Assembly: GCA_000349905.1 (NCBI GenBank)
Contig: KB722767.1
Location: 325,817-365,124 of the forward strand
Direction of reading: 5' to 3'
Source of the DNA: Volvariella volvacea V23
Taxonomy: Eukaryota > Basidiomycota > Agaricomycetes > Agaricales > Pluteaceae
Length of the DNA: 39,308 nucleotides
In this document: positions 31,269 through 39,308 of the stretch, in pieces
Layout: each line of letters starts with the position of its first letter
Position numbering within the stretch: the stretch's first letter is position 1
Made by a program: the position numbers and the translations under genes
Notes under the pieces: generated by a model
What the model saw: only the letters and a program-made list of their open reading frames with translations
The model's database searches: none
What the model was told of the DNA's origin: nothing

Positions 31269-33366
31269 CATGGGTGAGGGGTGCACGGACCCGGGTATCA
31301 CGTGAGTCGGTGATCGGCCTTTGGCGCGTCGCTCCCCCGTCTCGTTCGACGCTCGACGATGGTTGGCGGTCTCCCTAATGGACTAGTTTCTGACTGCACA
31401 GCTGGTGGGACTTTCCCGACAGCACTCGGAAGTCACAGCACATGCATCCCAAATTTCCTCAAGCCCTCTTCCACGCCCATGAGAATCGAAGTGCCACAGC
31501 CTCTCGACTCCTGACGGGATGGAGTGGCATTAATGTCGACCTGCACCCAGAGGACCACACAGGTATGTTTACCCCCATTCGCGCATGTTCTCGCACTAAC
31601 TCACCCAACCCAGTACTTCCCACTGGCATGTAAAATCCGACGATTCCTGGCTGCTTCACACAGCCCAACTTCGACCACACAGTACCACGACCTCCCTTCT
31701 CACGCCTGTTCTCACCCGTGCTTGACTCGTGAGCATGACTCCGTCGACCCGTCATGGTCATGACGTCCTCGAGATTTCGCATAGCCCGCAATGGCAGCCA
31801 ATCTCACTGCGGCGTTCACGCCGAGATTAAAACCACCTTTTCATGTATTCAAGGCATCTGGCGTTGGGCCCTTGATGGTGATCAAGGGTGCGACTATTGC
31901 ACCTTAAGCTCCAGCCCATTGAACTTTCTTGTCCGCCTATCGTGCCCCCACAGCCCATGATCATCTCCCTAGTCCCTGACGCATCTGAGCTTATTGGACA
32001 CGGCTGTGGGTGACTGACAATGGTTACCGCCTCGCATGCTCGCTTCTTCCACCACATGACGGGAATGAATGACAGGCAGTATTCATGTATCTTCCGTTAA
32101 TTGATACCATTCGCTTCTCCAGCCTCATCGGAGCTTTGGTTCCCTCCATCAACATGGCCCAATTAATCGAATGAGGCCCAAAGCGCGGATTACTCCGTTG
32201 ATATGGATGTGAATTACGACCTCGAAGAAGATCCGGCGGTTCGAGTAATGTTTCACGGGGCCGGTACGTCAACTTTACCTGAAGTCCAGCTTGATCTATA
32301 CCGAGTTCACAACGCACTAGGTACTATTCGACGCGTGGCTGAATTTTGGCGGCTTCTTGGGCGTAACACGCGGGGCGCGTGACCTCTTAATCAAACGCTG
32401 CCTCATGTCGAACCGACGAAGAATACGACGTGTCCTTCTCTACTCATGAAGTCCCTCACGTTGGAACCCAGGATGAGAGCATCAGTCGACCGTTTGGAGG
32501 ATCATTGATATTGGGTTACAATAGCCCGACTATCCTCGCCCTCTGGCTAACCGCATCTTTTATAACATGCCGACCTAAGTAAGCATTGCCAAATCCCCCA
32601 CCCTTCCTTACCACACGAATTCCAACTGTCTCTCGTCCCATAGATAGTCCCAATCAAGGATTACAAATACCTATGTCGGACGAACCAGACGACCTAAACC
32701 GAGACGCGCAAAACCCCAGGCCAAACACTGGTCAAGTATCTAAATCAACGCGATATGCTCCTTGGACGTCGTTCCAGTGCGCCAATTTGCCATTTGTATT
32801 TCTTGGCTCGCACTCGCGTCCAGTTTCTCTAAAGTACAAGAGCACCGTGATCTCGTCGAGTAAGAGTGAACGCGCAAGGGGCATGAGTAGGCACATAGGT
32901 AACCAACCGGTTGGTCTTGCGTGGAAGCGTGCGTCTATTGACCTCATCATCCCCAAACGGAGAGTCGAGCGCCGGACATGTCAAGTTGAGCATAATACCA
33001 GGCTCAATTCGGCAAGGCCAACACGTCTGCGGAGTGCGCAGAGGATTTCACGTCCTTGGTCGCTCAGGACTTGGATACTGCATGGTATGGCTTTTTCCTT
33101 TATACTCAGAGCCTTTCGACTAACCGACCCACTTTGAGACCAGATCGCGACACTCAACTCATCCGGACCAGCTCTGCCCTGAGGTAGCCGCTATCCTGAA
33201 GGTTACACGTCAAACGGGATTGCAACACTCCATTCTGTGTATCAAGTCACAATCGACTGATAAGCGCCAAATTCAGCCATGAAGGACAGTATTACATTTT
33301 TTCTTGCTTGATAGGTTATCTTTCGGGCTCAGGCTGCCCGTCGCGGCACTTGGCAGACGGTACGGG

Positions 33367-33386
33367 ATGGTATAGTGGTATACCAT
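33367..33386. repeat. Small perfect hairpin
   Basis: Arms atggtata and tataccat separated by gtgg. No T-run follows and no gene is near; significance unknown. Confidence 0.6.
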
Positions 33387-35433
33387 TGTGTGGAGCGAGT
33401 GGGGTGTGGATGGTAATCCCGGTCCGGGTCCGGCCCGGTGCTTTAGCAGGCGGGCGACTGGTCAAGACGTTGTAGACTGACTAGTCCAGCCTGGACGTGC
33501 AATCAGTCCTGGGTCAACGCATAAAAAGTGTCGTGATACATGCTGGAAGATGGCACTCACAACTAATCAAGGAATTCTGTCATTGGCCTGTAGTCTGCCA
33601 GTAATAAGTTTCGGCCGAAGGCTGTCATTGAGAAAGCAACTCGAAAGCCCACTTAAGTGCGACAAAGACGTCGTGTGCCACTGATTTATTAACTGAATTC
33701 ATGAACCGACTCCTGCCAAATGAGTGAGGAGGACTGGGGGGTTGCCCCGCCGGCGGCGCCGCGTCAAAGATTTCGTCGCCGGAATTAACTTGAAGCAGCA
33801 ATACCGTCATGAGCCCCGGGAATGGCCAATGAAAGACAATAGCTTACGACTCGGTAAAGTGCATCGCTTTACATCGGGACATGGGGTTCCGGTATTCCGT
33901 AAAGGGCTGTTATCGTCGTTGATGATAACGAGCGCCGCTTGCACAATTTTTTTCTTGGGGAGGCGCATCGTTGAAGCAAGGTGCCGCCGACCAAGACGAG
34001 AGTGCCCAGGCGGGATTTACTTGTTGCTGTACAGTCGCTTGTGCGTGCCGTCGAGGTCAAGTTGAGCCTGTGGGTTTATTATTTTGTTGCTATTTTTTTC
34101 GTTTACACATGGTAAAAGTCGTGGACGAGAGGACGTGGGCTCGTGCCAGTGGTTGGGCATTGCATTGCATCACAGTATCACAGCTTTTTTAAGCTCATTT
34201 AGACGCGAAAGAAGACAAACATGCGCAGAATCAAACTTTTTATGGAGATATTTAGGTGAAAGGTCACAAGCCCAAGTCAGCTGGCGTTTACGTGCCCAAG
34301 AACACAGGAGGGTCGTCCACAACCCATTCAATTCTGCGCATGGCAGCGAAAACACGGACTCGTCCATCAGAATCTCTCCATCACCATTGGCAGACCGTAG
34401 CGCCAGGCAGACAGGGCGAGCGTGACATACTACATTCCCAAACCTTCCATTTCCCCCGTCCGGAAACGTGCCAGCGAACCCCGCGATGGCGCAGTGGCGC
34501 ACCGTGACAGTACCCGCATACCGTAATTTAAGCTGTTGCAAGGGCCAATAACAAATGGGGGAGGGGGATTTCGGAACACCCTCGTTTCCCCACCGGAATC
34601 ACCCCCCACACCCTGCGAGCCCCTTAAATACGGCTAGCGTTGGCATTGATGGCGGAATCAAATACATCATTGGACATATCCTGGCAAAGGCGCAAGGGCT
34701 CTTCTTGTCTTCTCTTGCCCCGGATACCCACCCCGTTTGCAGTGCGTCGAAGCAGTTGGGACAGGTGTGTCGGCCTCGTAGCGGCGTGAGCCATCGATAG
34801 TCGGCTCATCTTTGAATTCAGTGTGTCTCGGTTTATCAATTACCTGTGGCGACATTCGTGCTGACCTCCACTTCCTCCGCGCAGCTGCACTCTGAGCTGC
34901 TCGTCCTCCCATCAAGCAAGATCGGTTTCGACCCTTTACAACTCCAATCCCGGCCCCACCCACTCTTGTAACTTGTACCGCCTCGATCTTCGACGCTTGT
35001 ACCATCTGTGTAGTGAGTAGTGTTCCCGTTCGCGAATTCCACCCTTTGTTGTGCGCAGGCGTGTGTGTTTGTGGAGACTCTACTCGCTTCCTTTGCTTCT
35101 GGCGTTTAGACTGATCACGAGCGCTATGCCAGCACTACGCCAGCGAGTATCGCTACCACTTCAATACCCTACCCTCTATATTCCTTGATTCCCGGTCTTT
35201 TCCTAATACCGCTCTTCTCCTTGTGCTCTTTATTCATATCCTCGTATTCCTATCACCACTCTCCAAGTCTGGTTCACATTTCGCACACTTGCTCACATTA
35301 GCACACCAGATCTATCATTTCTCATCCTCTTCTCGCAATTCCTGCGCATTCCCATCGGGACACCAAGGAACTCCACAAATAGCGCACTACCGGGCTGTTC
35401 CCGTCGAAGATACAAGATCTAAAAGCCCTGATC

Positions 35434-35440
35434 TATAAAA
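35434..35440 (+). promoter_or_regulatory. Possible TATA box of the carrier gene
   Basis: tataaaa lies 320 bp before the ATG, which would mean a long C/T-rich 5' leader or an intron in the 5' UTR. Confidence 0.3.
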
Positions 35441-35759
35441 GACTCAAGACATAACGACTCGCTTTCTCCCTTCCTTCCCTCCCATCTTCCCGTCATAAAT
35501 CCGTGTTCCAATTATCGGCCCAACTAACCCCTTCAAGTCCCTATTCACCGGTCCAGGATCCGTTCCATTTATAACACCACTGGACGTGCTCACAACATAG
35601 CCTGCTCGTCTCCCCCTATTCATCCTTGGTCGTGTGTCCCTGGTCTTGTTCATAGACATCATCACCTTCCATTGTTCGCAAGTTGCATTTCCAAACCATC
35701 TCTTTCAGAACACTCTTCACGTAACTTATCGCTAACCAAGAGCATCAACGTCATCCACA

Positions 35760-37817
35760 ATGTCGCAAACTGTTGCAGCCAAGGTCGAAGGTGCCGTCAA
35801 TGAGGCAGCCCAGAACCAGATCGCTCCTCCTCGTCCATCTGCTCCGCCAAAGAAGAAGCCGTATCCTTTCTGGTTGGGAGGTACGTGTGGAAACATTCAT
35901 TACACTATGTTCCCCCTCTTCGTTGCTGTTCTTCCTCGACCATACTCATCTTCTCGTGTCATCATGCAGGTGTCGCGGCAACCATCGCAGCTTCCATTAC
36001 ACAGTACGTCGTTCTTGATCATCCAGTCTTCTCCCTACTCACCATCTCCTTCCACTCATCCGCACACGACATCGTTCTGCTCCTCCACTCAACGTTCCAC
36101 AATCGATGACAATCACGAATCACATTCATCGCTACCCCGCAATTCCCAAATCAATCCATCTCCGCGAATTATCGGCAAGATAGTCCCCTAGATCTCACCA
36201 AAGTTCGCTTACAAGCATCCGGCGACAAGCGCATGATTGAGAGCATAAAAAAGACCGTACGCACAGCAGGTCAGTCTCTCCCTCGGTTTCTCGGGCTTCC
36301 CCACTTCTTCACTTTCGGCCTATCCCTATCTCTTCCTCACGATTTCCCCATCCCACCGGCCTACCTACCCCCATTCCTCTCTTCCTCGTTATCTGCCCTT
36401 GCCGTATGCTTCCTGTCATCGTGTGCCTTATGATTCATCGGCTATGGCAAAAAGCGGAGTGCCTTTGCCATTTCTTCCTTTTTCCTGATGGAATTTTCCA
36501 CAAAGGACGTTCGCGTTGTCGCCATCACGTCGCGCTGAATTACCCCCTTTTTGTTCTTGTCGCCTTTTGCAATTCGCGCTTGTGTTCCGTTTATCCCCGA
36601 TTTACCTCCTCTTACGCCCGTTGGCCACTATACCTCTTTCGTCCCCATCCTCCCTTCGTCAGACCGTGGCTGGCCTTGTCTCTTGATCTCCTTCTCTCCA
36701 TCGCGTTTATTGCCCAGCGTGCTGACTCTTTCGCGTCATCTCGCCATCGTGAACAGGCTTCCGCGGGCTTTTCGACGGCATCTCAGGAACATGGCTCCGC
36801 CAAATGTCATACTCAATGTGCCGATTCTGGGCGTACGACGAGAGCAAGAAGATCTTGGGCGCCGGAAAGGACGCCCCCGCATGGAAGTTGGCCGCAGCCG
36901 GTAGTATGGGTACGTCGGTCATCCATTTTGACTTTTTGTGTCAGTCGCTGACGTGCGGACCGTTTAGCTGGTGGTATTGCTGGGTTCATTGGTAACCCCG
37001 GAGGTGAGTGGGACATCATGTCGTGGGAGGAGGGGATGTGCTAATGTCGAGTTGCAGAGATCGTCATGGTCCGCTTGCAGGGAGATTTTGCCAAACCACC
37101 AGAGAAGAGGTTCAATTACAAGCACTGCTTTGACGCGTTGTTCCGTGTACGTTGGCATTCGCCTCTGCTCGGATCTTGCTCCTTGTGCTGACTTGGTGAT
37201 TGTAGATGGTTCGGGAGGAGGGCGTTTCTTCTCTCGCACGGGGTGTTGGACCGAACGTCTTCCGTGCTGTGTTGATGAACGCCAGTCAGCTCGCATCGTA
37301 AGTCGAACTCCCTAATGTCAGGCAATTCCGTTTTCTCACTCATAGGATCCGTCCAGATACGACTTCTTCAAGGCAGAGCTCCTAAAGACCAAGTACTTTG
37401 AGGACAACATCCTCTGCCACTTCACAGCAAGTTTCGCAGCGGTTAGTACATTGACGATCAAGATGAAACGACGGACTCACTGTGTTTCCGCGACGCGCAG
37501 GGTACTGTCGCAACCACAGTTTGCTCTCCAGCTGACGTCTTGAAGAGTCGCATCATGAACGCCTCTGGCCCCGGATCCAGCGTCAGTTCCACTTCCCTCA
37601 CTAGTATGCGCGGCACTCAACTGACCGTCTTATTGTACAGTCTACTCTTGCTGTTATCCGCCAGTCGATGAAGAACGAAGGTCCGATGTTCATGTTCAAG
37701 GGATGGGTACCCGCCTGGACTCGTCTCCAACCGACGACGATTCTTATCTTCCTGACTCTCGAGCAATTGAAGAACGCTGTCGACTGGTCACGCTCCAAAG
37801 GATGGGATTTCCTCTAA
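35760..37817 (+). CDS. Mitochondrial dicarboxylate carrier (SLC25/MCF family), 317 aa
   Basis: Inner-membrane carrier expected to exchange malate or succinate for phosphate. Ten exons: 35760-35880, 35970-36003, 36184-36269, 36757-36909, 36968-37003, 37058-37146, 37206-37297, 37357-37441, 37501-37581 and 37641-37817. The three repeats each carry the carrier signature: HPLDLTKVRLQ, NPGEIVMVRLQGDFAKPPE and SPADVLKSRIMN. Six helices are expected. GNPGEIVMVRLQGD, FRAVLMNASQLASYD and GPMFMFKGWVPAWTRLQPTT are the blocks that point to the Dic1 branch rather than oxoglutarate or oxaloacetate carriers. The N-terminus (about 40 residues, AP- and K-rich) is longer than in yeast Dic1. Intron 3 (36270-36756) is 487 nt and C/T-rich, against 54-180 nt for the others. 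Repeat 2 has Met in place of the usual Lys/Arg, which is common in this branch. Convergent with the oxidoreductase gene. Confidence 0.96.
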
Positions 37818-38713
37818 ACCACGCTTATAGAGCGTTGAAGCCGTCGAGCCCCTGGCTTGCTGTTCGCTAGGGCTAGGCGGGTGTTTTTCGCCAAGGAAAG
37901 GTGGTGATTGTACGAATGTGTGAATATATTCATGTTGTACGTAGGGGGTGGAATTTGTGTTAGTTATGATGGAAGGAAGTGCTTGCAGTGTATGGGTTTT
38001 GATACCTTCATGTTGATGGAACGGGAAACTGAACTTTTTCAACCGCCGTGGTTTTTGTATTGCTTGTCTGACTGTTCTGTGCTTTTTATTGAATATATGT
38101 TGGATCTTGGCCATTGGCTTCTTGAAGAATCCCGCGTTTGAATTCGATAGGAACTTGCAGCAGTATTTTCGTTGGCGTTGCGCATGTCGGGAGACGGGGG
38201 TATCTGTAGGTCTCTGCTGCTCGTTGATGAGGTTGTTCGAAAAAAAAAACTGCAGATTTGAAATTTTCAAAAAATTTGACCTTTCTATGTGGTGTCACGC
38301 ACTCGCGCCTTTTGGCGACGGACACAAGGACATTTTTTGATCCGGCTCCCGACCCGTTCTCTGACCTTTACCTCCGCTACCGCCAACACACTCTCGGGCT
38401 GGGGTTTGTAACCTGCACTCATGCAATAGAGGTATTTTGCGTACTAATGTTTGTTGGTTCAGCTTCGAGACCTGTGTCCTTTATTGTGAAAAGCTGTTGT
38501 TGTATTGGGTAAGGTTACGGGCGAATAAATGGTCTCTTCGCTGGCTACACGCTAGTATTCGTATCTCCCAAACGAGTTGACGTCAAACGCAGTTGCAGGT
38601 CATACAAAGGCGCGTCAAATTATTCATTCATATAATGTTACATCACGACAGTTCGTCTATTTACAGGATCTATGTCTCTATATTCAAGGTCTAACCCGAG
38701 TTGGGCGTTTATC
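37818..38713. other. 3' spacer between convergent genes
   Basis: Probable 3' UTR of the carrier on the left and of the oxidoreductase on the right. The minus-strand frame of 160 codons at 37788-38270 overlaps the carrier's last exon and is low-complexity, so I read it as a shadow. Confidence 0.5.
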
Positions 38714-39308
38714 TTAGAAGGGGATCTTCTGTCCACCAACGAGGTTCTGGAAGACGCCATTGGGGTCGTAAGCCTCAGCGACGTCCTTCAAGAACTGGAC
38801 GTTGTCAGGGCCGTAGCTGTCGATGACGGCCTGGTTGAAGGCGGAGTAGTTCCACATGCTATTACATTGCAAGGTCAGCACAGAGGAGCTATACTTTTCA
38901 GAATGCGCTCACATGTAGCGGTGAAGGAGACCGCGCTCTTGAGCGATACCGCGGAGGTTCTCAACGAATTCTTCATGTGCAGCGAAGAGAGCTTCAGAGT
39001 CCTCAATGTTCCTGGCGGTCACACCAAAGTACAAGACTGCACAATAGTCAGAGAGGCGGCACGATTGAAATGGAAAGAAACGCACTTGACAGCGGTTCCT
39101 CGATGCCCTCAAGACCAAGGACATTACCGCCGTTCTCAATGCTCTTCTGGACCATGAACGGCGTGATGGGCATCTTGCAATGCAGCGCATAGAAGCCCTC
39201 GATATGCGCCCAGGACTGCGCGAACTGGTGGAACCTATCCGAAACCTCGTGGAAGAACTCCCTATCGGCAAAGATGGTGATGGTGCGCTGCTGCTGGGCG
39301 TCTCCATT
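38714..39308 (-). CDS. FAD-linked oxidoreductase, C-terminal part (BBE-type), partial
   Basis: The minus-strand gene enters from the right edge with exons 39308-39086, 39036-38913 and 38858-38714; introns of 49 and 54 nt; 163 residues in view. The substrate-domain part reads RTITIFADREFFHEVSDRF, FYALHCKMPITPFM and ILYFGVTARNIED. The tail has the berberine-bridge-like block YIMWNYSAFNQAVIDSYG, then LKDVAEAYDPNGVFQNLV and GGQKIPF at the stop. A Y-DP-x-GVFQ ending is characteristic of the PCMH/BBE flavoprotein oxidases (for example 6-hydroxynicotine-oxidase-like proteins). The FAD-binding N-terminal domain, the flavin-linking residues and the start lie outside the window, so substrate and secretion cannot be judged. 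Confidence 0.85.

Larger units (their letters stand above)
31269..35759. other. Long intergenic stretch without a supported gene
   Basis: Frames at 32586-33137 plus, 33724-34065 plus (starting on GTG), 34170-34541 minus and 34667-35005 minus have no motif, paralogue or exon partner. A small two-exon reading at 31442-31632 (MHPKFPQALFH...; intron GTATGT...CCAG) is formally possible at 46 aa but unsupported. GC-rich DNA (ggtccgggtccggcccgg) at about 33421 resembles the repeat at 3050-3150. The last 500 bp are C/T-rich and are probably the promoter and 5' leader of the carrier gene. Confidence 0.4.

Noticed and set aside
32586..33137. 183-codon plus-strand ORF
   Set aside because: No ORF partner, motif or sensible promoter; composition and an overlapping minus-strand frame suggest chance.
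34480..34510. tRNA-like A-box (tggcgcagtgg)
   Set aside because: No B-box (ggttcga-type) follows at the required distance and no cloverleaf can be drawn.
36406..36951. 181-codon plus-strand ORF
   Set aside because: It runs through the long intron 3 and then exon 4 of the dicarboxylate carrier in the wrong frame; the carrier frame is unambiguous.
37788..38270. 160-codon minus-strand ORF
   Set aside because: It overlaps the carrier's last exon and 3' UTR, is low-complexity and has no motif.
1..39308. CRISPR arrays, bacterial operons, Shine-Dalgarno sites, LTR retrotransposon or prophage genes
   Set aside because: No regularly spaced repeats, no reverse transcriptase, integrase or phage motifs; gene structure is eukaryotic throughout.

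Overview
The window is nuclear DNA of a filamentous fungus, most probably an Agaricomycete of the Rhizoctonia/Ceratobasidium type. Genes are cut by many 42-65 nt GT-AG introns. The recognisable genes are standard eukaryotic housekeeping and secreted proteins. A U2 snRNA gene with its own TATA box is present, and one fragment carries the CxC5 cysteine cluster that travels with KDZ transposases in basidiomycetes. The genus is inference; no species was tested.

Layout. The left 13 kb is accessory and duplicated. It holds the 3' end of an unrecognised gene (1-449), two neighbouring decayed copies of one minus-strand gene (about 487-1163 and 1590-2340), and a CxC5 gene fragment between GC-rich repeats in opposite orientation (about 3050-3975). 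A tandem array follows: three diverged units, each with a long shared non-coding leader, a TATA element and a tiny three-exon gene on the plus strand (5247-5530, 7920-8245, 11107-11456; 56, 72 and 83 aa). The three small genes share intron positions and phases, an R-G-A-x-N motif at the start of exon 3 and a basic tail. I know no described family for them, and they are the best candidate here for something new. Units 2 and 3 are each followed on the minus strand by a copy of a MAPKKK-type RA/ubiquitin-like domain, truncated in unit 2 (8673-8963) and open in unit 3 (12842-13217).

The middle and right are more ordinary. They carry a peroxiredoxin (14371-15195, +), a DUF300/TMEM184 seven-helix membrane protein with a long disordered tail (15647-18304, -), a small Ser-rich protein with a C-terminal membrane helix (19831-20493, -), and a secreted alpha/beta hydrolase (24188-25662, -). 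Further right are a secreted aspartic protease with a hydrophobic C-terminal tail (28154-30686, +), U2 snRNA (31050-31241, -), a mitochondrial dicarboxylate carrier (35760-37817, +) and the C-terminal part of a BBE-type FAD oxidoreductase (38714-39308, -). These genes do not form a cluster. Peroxiredoxin/DUF300 and carrier/oxidoreductase are convergent pairs. Large stretches (20.5-23.5 kb, 25.7-28.1 kb, 31.3-35.7 kb) hold no gene I can support.

All exon models were built by hand from splice signals, frame continuity and family resemblance. No alignment or database search was run.
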